Positions 1 through 13,100 of a stretch of DNA of 64,000 nucleotides are shown here, one piece after another (the stretch's first letter is position 1; every line of letters begins with the position of its first letter). The notes under the pieces were generated by a model. The model was not told where the DNA came from. It saw only the letters and a list, made by a program, of their open reading frames with translations, and did not search any database. Made by a program: the position numbers and the translations under genes. Source of the DNA: Branchiostoma floridae (lineage: Eukaryota > Chordata > Leptocardii > Amphioxiformes > Branchiostomatidae); the NCBI RefSeq assembly GCF_000003815.2, contig NC_049993.1:18536127-18600126 (forward strand), given 5' to 3'.

Positions 1-150
1 CTAATGTGAGGGGGGTAGAAACACAATGGATAACAACCCTCTGGCCCCACAGCCTCAGAAATGCTGTGTCACTACAGTTTTACCCTTATAGAAGAATATG
101 TTTAGACGACTCTTTCCTGCGTGTTATGATATGGTAGCCGCAAGAGAAAG

Positions 151-535
151 CCGTAGCCAATATGCAGTGTTTATGTCATACCTGTGACGCGAAAACGTTC
201 GATACGGGTGTTCCGGACCGGCCGATAACTTTCCGTACGGCTCGGGCTTATCACACGGGCTCCATTCGAATAAATCGAACTGTTTCGAGTGGGCCGAGAA
301 CGGCGCCATCGAAAGTTCGGATACCTGATTCGGACGTTGGAACATTACTGTTGCAACGCTTTTTTTCTCGAAGGCACCAAATTTGTTCAACTTCTGGCGC
401 ATTTCGCATCAAAACATGGGTTTTCTCAGGTGGGTATGACATAAATAAAATACAACACGGTGTATTCCGCATCACCCGCGGGTCGGGCTGATACCTTGGG
501 CGATACGGAATACACCGTGTTGTATTCTATATTTC
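151..535. mobile_element. Composite inverted-repeat (MITE-like) element, copy 1
   Basis: The left part (from about 172) reads TTTATGTCATACCTGTGACG and recurs at about 5998. The right part (about 446-535) is bounded by inverted arms ATACAACACGGTGTATTCC and GGAATACACCGTGTTGTAT. No coding capacity. Its right end lies about 17 bases before the acceptor of the first recognisable polycystin exon at 553. Confidence 0.75.
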
Positions 536-552
536 CATTATCTCTGTTCCAG

Positions 553-3500
553 TCGAATGTAACATAACACAGCCATATAGCCAGCTGAACGCATCGTGGA
601 CAGGAGAGGGCTGTGAATGCCGGGAAGTCTCCAACCTTTGTACCGCAGACCCGACGGAGGGAATCGCCCTGACCACCAGATTCGACTTGAGCTGTCTCGG
701 TAGGTTCATGTCTGATTTTGCGAGGCACAAGCTTATCAATACGTCTCGATTATTTATGTAAGTAATATATTTACTTTAAGATATTTACTATTTATTTGAT
801 TTTGTTCTATTTTACATTGTTTTCATATTACGTTGACACTAAATCCAAGCATGACTACGTCCCCCTGGTTGTACACGCATCATAAATTAAAAAAAACCCT
901 AATGGTAAGGATTTTAGACTGGTTGACGGTTGAGTTTACGGTGCATTTTCTGATTTCTACCACTAGAATTTGAAGCGCAAGGAGCGATTCGTTACGAGTT
1001 CTACTACAGAACCATGGCCACAGCCTTGGTCAGCACCCTGACCACTTCCGAGTCTGGACATAACAACTTATTCCATTATGGAATGGTAAGCCTTATAATG
1101 CTTGAGGACGTAACATCTATAATTGGAGTGGAAACTGCCTGTCACACTCGTAGGATGACCAATCGAGTGGGTTGAAATCCCGGCCCTTAGATTCCATATA
1201 CTATTAGACTAAATATTCTCTTTATTTCACCACGATTACACTGTTGGTGAGGTAGTCAAAGTCTTTTGTGTAGATATACATAAAGGATGCACCCACTTTA
1301 AAGGATCCCAGTTCAACACAATACATCCATCGCCAAAAGGTAGTTACTCAAGCAACTGGATATGGTTTTGGAAACGGTCAAACGTTTAGGATAGAATCCA
1401 ATATCCTTCGTCAGTGACACTGAAGTGATCTGGAAGAAACAGGTCTTTTATACTCAACTATGAATGAAGACAATTTCAGATGTTCAATATAGGAAACGTT
1501 GTAAGACAATTCAGACTGAAGACAATTTGGATTCCAAAGAAAACAAAGGTAGGGCAAAGTCAAGCTGAAGACAATTTGGACAAAAGGATAGCAAGGCTAA
1601 GACACAGTTAATGCAAATGAGTCAATTATCCATGTGTTGTTTCTCGTTTGCAACAGTCGCCGTCTCCGCCCCCGTTCAAGCTACCGTCCGGCCTGGCGTC
1701 CGATGACTACAAGGTCTTCATTATTGTGAAGATGATTGACCAGATGGATACGTGGAAAACCAGTGAACTGGAGCTGACGGTAAGGGTCTTAAACTGCCAA
1801 ACCCGGATATATCCGGCACACATATACATGTCTTGTGTGCCGCACCCGGATATATCCGGGATAGCGTATTCCCCCGAAGTAGCAACTTTGCCCGCGCGTA
1901 GCGCACGAACCCCGGAAGTTAGGGACTTTGGCCTTGTTCTGGGGGTTCTTTTTGGAGGTCAGCAGCTAACCCTGGCACTGATAGCATTTTATAGTGCTGA
2001 AACTCTGGTAGTTTAAGGGTTAAGACCACTTCAGCAGTAATACGAGTAACATATCAACTTAGAGATAGGGGATGAAATTTCAATATAAATTGCTATGTTA
2101 AAAGCTGGTCCGTTCTAGTTTACGATCAAATAAATCAGGAGATTTATTTTGGTCTTCTACATAACGTCTGAGTACCTTTTTTAGTTACTGTGCTCCTTCA
2201 AAGTTCATCTAGTCATTACCTAGTACCTATATGAAAAATTATGGTATTGTTTTGTGTATGCGCGTGTCTGTCATTGTGTGTGTCTGTATGTGTTGTTGTT
2301 TCAAAATGTTTTTGGTCAGTGTAAGTCTAGAACGTCTGGATGGATTGTACTGATATTTGGAATGTGGATTGGGGTTGGTACGACGGAGGCAAAAGTCGGT
2401 TTTGGCTCCGCTTTTGTGCCCTGCAGCAGGACTTCCATTTTTAGATATCTTTTGTCCTGGACATGTCATGGTCTTGACAATTTTGGTAGCAGATATCTTT
2501 TGGTGTAACGAATATGTGGTGAAGATTTGAACCCCCTGGAAACTTTTCTTTCTGAATTCACAACATGATCATCATGGAAACATGCGGCTTACAACAGACG
2601 CTTCCGTGTAGAGTTGGAGTGTTTATCTCCATGGGTAAGTTAATGAATGAATAGAATCCGGTGATATTGGAATGATTGTTAACAAGCCTTGGTGTCTGAC
2701 CATACCAGGTCCGACTGCCCACCTTTGAGGACCTGCTCACCGCTATTGACGTCACCAACGCTGAAATGGAGACCGCCATCCGCGAGGGAAACAAAATGGA
2801 GGCCTTGCATCTAAATACCATCACAGCAGCGACTCTCAACAACATCCGCGCAGAAGGAGCGTATGGGGAGGTGGACTGGAGAGAGGTAAGTGCAACAATT
2901 GTTTAAAAGAAAATGGCCATGTGCATGTCAATAACTATAAAGTAACTAAAGACTATATGCATTAGATATCTTAACCCCATTTGATTTGTTTTATGCAGAA
3001 AGGTATTGACAAAAGATACTTTCCTATTGTCTCTGACAAGATACCTCTGTGTTGACGGGAGGTCAACTAGTGCACTGTTGATAAGCCTATATCTTATGAT
3101 AAATGGTATATTTTAACTTGACCTTCGACTACAGTCTCACAGGGAACTAGTTAGTCGTCTGAATTTCACTGTTCACTATGACAATGAACACTTAAGTTCG
3201 TTGGTGTTTTTGTGGGTCTGATTTTTGTTGTTTGTTTACAATGAATCCCATTCCAGGCCCGACAGGCGATCATCTATAACGTCGGCAGAGTTCCCATAGA
3301 GAGCGTTGAATCCGTCATCCAGTCATCCGAGTCTCTTATCCAGGCCACTCATTATGACGACCAGGTCACGGCGGACGCACAGGTCATTAACGAAGATAGT
3401 CCAATCCATAGCCAAGCATACCCATTAATATTGCTATTTAAAGAGAATATATAAGGAGAAAGAGAGAGAGACAGAGAGACAGAAAGACAGACAGACAGAC

Positions 3501-4149
3501 AGACAGACAAAGAGACAGAGAGAGACAAAGAGACAGAAACAAAAAGAGACAGAGATGTAGAACAATGTCATTAGAGGGAACAATGTTCCTATGACTAGTA
3601 TGAGATGTTCCCGCTACTCTTCGGCTCTTGACTCTTGTCGTCTCGGGAGACGGTCTACAGCTTCAGTCTGGGCCTGTCAGTTACTGGTTACAGTTCTCAC
3701 CCGACAGTGCCTTTGATGACTTCGTTCCCGCTACTAAGTCGTCATTATGAGCATAAGTGCATGGTTGGCCCACCAGGGATACTTTCTGATCTAGAAGATT
3801 TTTATTACATTGGTTCAAATGGTGCATCTCATTGCAAGCAAGCTACTTTGCTGTGTTACCTGATGCTAGTATTTGCCCACAGACCAGTGCAGCGGACCAG
3901 CTGTTCAACATGGCCAAGTTTGTTACCCAGAAGGTTACCGAGGAAGACATCACACAAGACATGGTGGAGAGGCTGTCCGGTGTCATCTTCACAGGTTCGC
4001 GACTTGTTCTTCTATTAAAAAAAAAATAATAATTTATGTCCAGCTTATGAAACTCTTAGAATACACAAAACACATTTTTTTGCTTAGGTTGAAGTAAAGG
4101 GTATCTTCAGGAATCTGCGATGTCAAAAAAGTGTTTAATATAATATATA

Positions 4150-4196
<47 letters not shown>

Positions 4197-7100
4197 TTAA
4201 CTTCTGTCTTTTTCCCTTTTTCTCTGTATTACAGGTATCAGTTTGGTATTGCTGGTATCATGTGCAATATCGGAGATTCTAGTATAGGACAGTTAAGCTG
4301 TAGGGCTGATATCAATGAGGCTGATTTTGTAACGGTATTACTGACCAAAGTGGGCCATATGCTTCGACATATTCCAGGTGCCTTTAATGTCTTCAAAAGT
4401 TCAGAAGTTGTTGCAGGCTGGAAACACACCGGAAACGGGCCACCTGAAGATGCCAACACGACAGAAGCAACTTTGCATAAGGTAAAGGGTTGTTAGTATT
4501 TGTCTGTTGTTAATAACTTAGTCTACTTATATCACAAACCTTCAAATCTATCGCCACGCTGCCAATGTTCACATACAATTCTAATCTGGATAAAAACAGA
4601 GACTTACTTCCGGACGTTTTGAGTGTGTGGTACTTATCATTCTTCTTCAATGTCCTAGAGACGCTGAAAAATGGACAACTGAAACGTCTGAAAGGAAATG
4701 TGCGTTTTTTAAATCCAGTTTTAGAGCTCTAATTGTATTTGACTATTGTTTACCTGGATGCCTAGTCTTCATCAACGTAGCACGGGAATGATGCTATGGT
4801 CGCTACAAACAACATTTCATGGATAGCACCCTCATTATAAGTCCATCCGAATTTTACCCGTTGCTTATCCATCCCTAGTGTAGATAGCATACTGTCCGAG
4901 GTGTAGAATCGTTAACTCACCATGTCTGATTGTTGTTCTTACAGAACCGACACGCCACCACCGTGGCTTTCCGCGCCATAGATCTACTTACGGGTCAGAT
5001 TCTGAAGGGAAAACGGCCGCGTGAAGACGTCACGATGATATCATCACGGGACTTTCAGGTGGTTTCAGATTAAAATAAATTGATATAAGGCATGAAATAA
5101 AGATTCCAATAAAGTTATCATATGTTTGTAGTTTTGCATGTTGTTTCATCTCTACCATTTTTCTGAGTCTGAAGGACTGGAACTTGCCCGGCAAAATGTA
5201 TAGAGGACTTTCTCCGCCTGACATGGCCTTTCAACCATCCCCTCTCACTTTTCATAGGTTGTGATCAACAGGACCGACTGCCTCAAGTGGCTCAATGATG
5301 TAAACTACACCGTGCATTTCACCAGTTTTGAAGAGGGGACCTGGTTTCGACTGCCTCCATTGCCAGTATTTCTGAAGGCATACGCACGTTCAGTTTTGGT
5401 AATCGTTCATGTTTCTACATCTTTATTATCATTTGTATGTTTTCCTGGTGCTTCTTTCTTTACAGAAATGCTTTAGCGTTATCCCAAATTACGATTATAA
5501 TATATAAACGGCTTAATTGGTATAGCTATATTCAGAATAAAAGTTTTGGTAAAGTTTGGAGGTGATTCTGGTCATCCACCTCTTCAAACATATGTGTGAA
5601 TCTTTCCCTGTTACAAATAAATGTTTAATCTTTCCCTACGACAGAACTTCAACGGTAATATTAGTAAGGATCAGCTCATGACAAGTAGGAGACACTTCTG
5701 TGAGTTAGGCAGTTTTGGAACACAGGTAAGACCAACATTGGTACCAGTATATGTATGTAATCCTTATGTTATATTCATTCGGAGTCTGCCTTCATGTATA
5801 TACCTTTGAACTTAGTTTGATTTCAATATGCACTGGTGTAGTTTTGACTTGTGTAAAATAAACACCATTCCGTGGACATGCTCTAAATATTGTACACTGC
5901 TAGTTGATTCTATGCAAAATTGACTTGAACATAAGAACATGGCTTTGTGCAATGTAACCTGGCCTTGTGAACTTTCTGTGCCGTTGCAAATATATATTTT
6001 TATGTCATACCTGTGACGCGAAAACGTTCGATACGGGTGTTCCGGACCGGCTGATAGCTTTCCGTACGGCCCGGGCTTATCACACGGGCTCCATTCAAAT
6101 AAATCGAACCGTTTCGAGTGGGCCGAGTACGGCGCCATCGAAATTTCGAATACCTGATTCGGACGTTGGAACATTACTGTTGCAACCCTTTTTTTTCGAG
6201 GGAAACAAATTTATGTCATACGTACCTGTGACGAGAAAAAACTCGATACGGGTGTTCCGGACCGGGCCATAATTATATAACTTCTGTATCGCACAGGTTC
6301 GAAAGGCGTATCACACAGGCTTTCTTCGAGTAAATCGAACCATTTCGACCGGGCCGAGTGTGGCACGGTTGGCAATTCGAATACCTGATTCGGACGTTGG
6401 AACATTGCTGTTGCAACATTTTTTGTTCGAGGGCACCAAATTTGTTCAACTTCTGGCGCATTTCGCATCAAAACAGTGGTTTTCTCAAGTGGGTATGACA
6501 TAAATAAAATACAACGCGGTGTATTCCGCATTACCCTCGGTCCCAGCCCTCCCGCGGGTCGGATCACCCTCCGGCCTTCGTGCGATCCGACCCGCGGTCG
6601 GGCTGGTACCTCGGGTGATACGGAATACACCGTGTTGTATTCTATATAGAAATAATCTGTGATCGAAAGATGTCTAAACCCTCCCATCGTTCTTCTGGGG
6701 TCCTTAGGTATTCCATAGCCGCTGGAGGAACCCTTTTGAGTACGCGACGAACACCAGTCGCACAAACTTAGACATGGGCATAGGAGGACTGCATTTTAGT
6801 GATTCTTCGGAAACGAAGACGATCTCTGGCCTCGAGGAGCCCATAGAGTTTTCCGTCCTGAGGCACAACGAGTCTGCGGCAGCTGTGGAGTTTTATGACG
6901 TTGTCGTAGACGGGACAGTGGTGGTACATGCTCTATTTAACCATATTATTTTCTTACCAGGATATGGCATTAAAAATTTGTATTTTCAATGCTATCAATA
7001 ACAATTTGCGGGAAAAGCATGGAATGTATTTACGCCCTGTTGTTTAGGCTATTAACGATATTTGATGCCAAAAAGGAAAGAAAAAAAGGAAGCAAAAATT

Positions 7101-10100
7101 GCCCTACATTTAGACAACATTTGATATCAAATAATAGAAATACCAGGATTAGAAATCTATATCTTGTAGCGTTTGTGTTACCGTGCCCTTACTCTTCTAC
7201 TCCTCCACAGTACGTCCCATTCAAGTACAACAGCTCCGTCAACCCGGCAGACACTTTCATCTTCCTGACGCCCAAGGATCCTCTGATGTCCCCAACCTTT
7301 ACCCTGTACCTGGCTTACGGCATCAAACCCAACGCGACTCTGAATCAGTTCGACCTGAGAACCACTCTGCCCACCCCTGACCACAACAGGTGTGTGGTAT
7401 AACAATTGAAATTAATACATGATAGGGGAAGACGATATTCATCTTTTGAACAAAACGAAGATTAGAAAATAAGTATTCACATTTATTTGATAATATTGAA
7501 GTATGATAGCTACTGCCCATTAGCACATACAAAGATGTGAGAACGTACATTTGTAGCTTTGATCATTATGCAAATGGCAAACATAGCATCGGTGCAGTGC
7601 TGTATTTTCTCGTATGAAAACTAATATTAGGCACAATAAACCTAGATGACGTCATCTATATGGTCTGAAAATCATTTTTTAAATCCTTGCATTCCCAACT
7701 ATAAATGTTCAATGCAAATACAGTTCTTTCTCAAATCATCAGTGGGAAAACAATAGAAGGTCAAAATACCAAAGTCAACCTGCCTTGCATGTAAAAAGGT
7801 CATAAAAAGGCTTATCAACAGTAAGCTGGAGCATGTCACATTTGGAGTACTGATTTGATTCCAAACAGATTAATAGGAAACTTTTGAATCGCACCTTTTT
7901 CTCACAGCTATTCTCTGGATCTTTCTTCGGAGGAAGAAAACATGACGCGTACAGTGACGTCAGACCCGTACAGCTGGGGCGTGCGTCTCGGTGACGTGGA
8001 GATTTTGAACGACAGAAACGACACCAGCTGGTACCTCGGTGAGTGTCACAGCTAGATAAACAGATTACAAAAAAAGTCTGATATCTCTTATTTCAATACA
8101 ATTTGCCATTCTAACACCCTCTCGGTTGCTCTTGTGCAGTCGTCTTATAAAACTCGATTTGCATTTGTAGGAATCGAGCCTACAAGCTTGGACGGAACGG
8201 ATGACGAAGGTCGCCCAAAGCAGTCCGGAACGGTGTCATTTTCAGTTTTCGTTGAACCTGTAGAGTGCGTCTTCTTTAACGAGGAGGACCATTCCTGGGA
8301 CCGAAGTGGTTGTGAGGTAAGGAGAGCTCGTAGGCATTTCCTTATTTAGTCAACGATAAGTGAGGTGACACCAGGCACACTGTAGATCGTTCGGAAAAAG
8401 AAGCATATTGATCCAAGTATCTACTGATAGCAGTGAACTTTTAAGATGTTTTACCTTTGATTTCTGCTTTCCTTGCCTTTGGGTTGTATCTAAATAGCTT
8501 TGTAACCACTTGGTAGCACTGTTGTAGTTGTCAGGTCCGGAGCTTGGTTAGGCAAGTTCAAGACAGCAGGCACAACTTTTTTTTTCATATTGGTCTAACT
8601 TCTCACTGATTCATAGCTAAAAGCTATGATTTTGGACCTTTTGAACGTTTTATTTCTGCTCCCTTTGCTTTGTATTTATAACAGCAGTGTCTAAGTTGAG
8701 ATCCTAAATTTTGCAGGTTGGACCCTTAACAAATACGACCCATCTCCACTGCCGCTGTGACCACCTGACCAAATTTTCTGGTCTGGTTGCTCCGAACGAG
8801 ATCAACTTTGAGCGCGCTCTGAAAGGGTTCCTGCTGAAGAACCTGATTCAAAATCCCATCGGCATCATCACTTGCTGCGTCCTGTTCTCCTTCTACATCG
8901 CCTTGTGTGTGCCCTGGACAAGGAAAAATGACGCCAAGGACCTGAGGAAGGTACATCTGCCTCACAAGCGTCTACATTTGAAAAATAAATTTTCTACTAT
9001 CACGACTAAAATGTTACCTTTATATTAGCCATGATTATTGTCTAGAAAAGACGATGTAGTTTGTCTAGAAAAGACGATGTAGTTTCTTACAGGCCACTGC
9101 ATATATTGTAAAGCTACTTCCCCCGTACCAATGTTTGTACCAGATCACGACGGCAGCAATCTTCGACAATACAAAACATCCCAAACCTCGCTACTACCTG
9201 AGGGTCTTCACTGGACCGAGAGCAAATGCCGGGACAACAGCAAAGGTAACCAAAATTCCACGGTTACTTCAAAGATTTGACTTGAAATTAAGTTCTGTCT
9301 GCATCTTTTCTGTACCCATTGTTTACCTTCTAATATAAGGTGTCCATCATGCTGCACGGAGCGACCCGGGAGTGCGGCCCGTTCCTCCTGCACCAGCCCT
9401 ACTCCGCCATGTTTGAGAAGGGAAACATGGCCGGGTTTGTTCTGTGCACCGAGACGGACCCGGGCTGGCTCACCCACGTGCGCGTGTGGCACGACAACTC
9501 CGGGAAGGAGCCATCCTGGTAAGATGTAAATGAAATCATAGAAATCCTATCGTACAGAGTATTCTATAAAGGGAAGACTTCTTGTGATTATCCTGAGCGA
9601 AAATGTGAACGACTGGTTACAATTTTCGTCTTTACGTCACTTGAGATTCAGATCTGTTAATCTTTTCCCTTCGCAGGTTTCTGGACAGGATCATTGTGGA
9701 CGATCTACTGCTCGAGGAGCAGCACTATTTCCTCTGCAACAGGTAGGCATTGCTACAGGTCAATGTTCACTGATAAGTTCAAAATGTTTGAATGGACCTC
9801 ATTGTCACTGGTTAACGTTCTATCGACAACATCAGTTTATCAGAAAGCAACAGATACAAACTATAGGGGGTACTGCACTAACAGAATCGATGATCAACAT
9901 CGTGCATATTGTTCTCTACTGCAGATGGCTGGCCTTTGATGAGGACGATGAGCAGATTGAGCGCGTGCTGCCTGCAGCTAAGGACGAGCAGCTGGTGGCC
10001 TTCAGCACTCTGTTCACTGATAGAACCACCAAGTAAGATTGACAATAGAAATAGTCACATGGTCAAAGTCACACTACTGCCGTATGAAGTGATATATTCA

Positions 10101-13100
10101 TTTGTTGTGTTTGTTATGCCTTGCCCTCTTAACGATCTTTCAGTCAGTCCTCTGACACTTTTGACCGGACCCTGGTTGACTGTCTCTTGGGCAGGTTTAA
10201 CTGTATTTTTGTTGGACCACAGAGACCTGCGCGACGGCCACATCTGGTACTCTGTGTACGGCCGGCCTGCCAGCAGCCCCTTCACCCGCACCCAGCGGGT
10301 CTCCTGCTGCCTGTCCATCATCATGTGCACCATGCTGGCAAACATCATGTTCTTCGGCCGAGGAGACGACTTCGACCCGCCGGAACCCGTCACGATCTTC
10401 GGGTTTGATGTGCAGATCCCCATTTCATGGCCTCAGGTAGCTTTAAACAACATTTGCAATCAGATGTGCAAAGGTTAGCTGTGACAGGTCATTAAGTGTA
10501 ACCAGCTGCTGCAACGCCTGCGAAGTTAATGTGTTACGGCGAGGGGCGATACGTGTACACACTGTGTTCTGTCAGGAGAAAATTCGTGCTGTAATCTGCG
10601 TTAACTTGACAAGTAGAAACCACACGTAAAATATGAGCTGCAACTTTGATATGAAAGCTACATCTAAATATTGACATTGAAGCATAGACCACAAGGGATT
10701 TAGTTTTGGCACTTTTATGGTTACTCCAAGGTTCTTAAAAGATAAACTTTGATGTTTCCAATCTAATCAGATCCTGATCGGTCTCCAAAGCGCCGCGGTG
10801 GTGTTTCCCATCAACGCCATCATCATCTGGATCTTCCGGAACGTCAAACAGCGTCCAGTTGAAAAGGGTAGGATGAAGAGGTTTTACTTGGTACATTGTC
10901 ATGGGGAAGCTTTCTCAAATGATTCTTTTATTTTCGTACATTTTAGGATTATATAATCAAGAAAGTAGCTACGGTCCCATTTTTGATATATCATTTACGT
11001 TTAGGAACTTCTACGGACAACCGTGCTGTCAACAAAGACAATGGCGCCAGCAACAAATCGTCTACTGCACAACACAACACTCCAACCCCTATGGAACTGT
11101 CAAGCATTGACATATACCTGATGAATGCCTCGACGTCATTGCCAGAAAAGGTATGTTCTCTAAATGTATAGTTGCCTTTTATTTGTTCCAAGATTAATTC
11201 AGCTCCCAGGTACTTAAAAACGGCCGGTGTTGGTTCTTCCCAACTCCCCCGTCTTAATGATAGTGAAAGAGATTGGAAAATATTGAATTCTTTCAATTTC
11301 AGAGGTCCTTTCTGCTGTTTTATCACCGTGTTTTTATTGCCATTAAAGGTTCGGCAAAATACTGCACAACAGGACAGGCAGAATAACGTCAATGACGTGA
11401 CTTCTCCAGGACAGATCAAGTCTCAAGGTAAATTTTACAAGCACATAGAAATATTTTAACAATATCAGGCAGGATGCACTGATTTATGGGTAATTTTGTT
11501 GTTCGCATAAAATCAACACATTGTTAAAAATAACTTACCTTGCGGCAGAAGGAAATATTAACTTAATATTTCCTTCTGCCGCAAGGTAAGTTATTTTTAA
11601 AGGTGGATTGAGTCGTAATCAAAGATCTCTTTATGTGTAACGAAAGCTACTGTGTGAAACGTTGGAATGTGTCGTTTTCATCCCTTTCACAACAATACTT
11701 GTCTTATGTACAATACTGTAACTATATGTGTCATGTCATGAACAATTCCAGATTAAATGTGTCATGTCATCAATATTTACAGAGGTAAATGAGAAGTACG
11801 CTGTACTGGATGATCCCGAGAACGCCACACCCGGGCTGCTGCCGTGGTGGTTTGCCTATATTGGTAAATAACACTTGTGACACTTATTTATGTTTTATAC
11901 TATAGATCACAGAAAGCTTAAGATAACTTAAGGGAGTTTACAAAGAGTTTAATTCAATGATATATCATGCATGGCAACGCAACGCGCTGCCTGGAACCAG
12001 TTTTACGAGGGCGGTTCAAATAGTAATGCCACTGATTTTATAACAGGCTCGTGTTTTCATCGAATAAGTTGAAATTTGGCGCACAGGTACAAGAATATAT
12101 CCTCTTGAGATTGACATATCTCAATTTGTTATCAAGATTTTTATGAGTGACCGAGTTGAGTTCAAGATGACCACACCCTTGTTATCCCGTCGGAAGAAAT
12201 TAGAGGGTCAATTAACATGCAATTGATAATGTCTCTAAATCACTTGTAGCTACTGTAAGGAACTAAAATTGCACATGTATCAAGTTGCATTTCTCTATAA
12301 GCCACATGCCTATTTTCATCTTTGAAATACAATCAATTATTATTTTTTCGTTCCTGGTGTGAAGTAAAGTCGTCAGGGTCGTAATTATCAGTGGGTTAGG
12401 GGTGGGCTGCTTAAAGTTTCCATAACCGATTTTTTTTATTAACTGAGAAAAATCAAACTTAACACACTTCTTGATCTTGCAACAGTTAATGATTGTGCCA
12501 AGTTTCGCATCTTTTGGCTGATAGAAAAGCAGTCTACAAAAACCTTTATTCAACAAATCACGTATTTGGCTTTTGATTAAACTGTCTGTGATACAGCAAC
12601 TCGCTCCATTCTAGAAGCTGTAAAAGATGCACCATTGAGAGTTCAAACATGAAATTTGACATGTAATCTATAGAGACATTTGTTATTATACAAGTGAAAT
12701 TTAAGCTTCCTACAATAGTTTTAAAATGGTAAGATCTAGAGGAACTGATCTCCTGACAAGCTTTGAAGGGTGTGGTCATCTTAAAATCATCTAAGTTGCT
12801 CATAAAAATTTGAACCACAAATTGAGATATCTCAATCTCAAGAGGATATAGTCTTGCACATTTGTGCCAAATTTCAACTCATTCGATGGAAACATGAGCC
12901 TGTTATAAAACCAGTGGCATTACTTTTTGAACCGCCCTCGTATCTTTCGGTTAATCAAGAATCACCTTTAAGATTTTTTTTAGTTGATCCAGTCAGTCGC
13001 AAAACTTGTCAGAATAACCATACCAACTGCATTACTTGAGAAGTACACGACCCTACTGCAGCCACCTCTAATCAGAATCTCTGCTGTTTCCCAACCACCT

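Noticed and set aside
12263-12818. Transposase remnant in the mariner-type element
   Set aside because: The minus-strand frames contain no DDE-type or helix-turn-helix motif and look like chance frames within the internal sequence.
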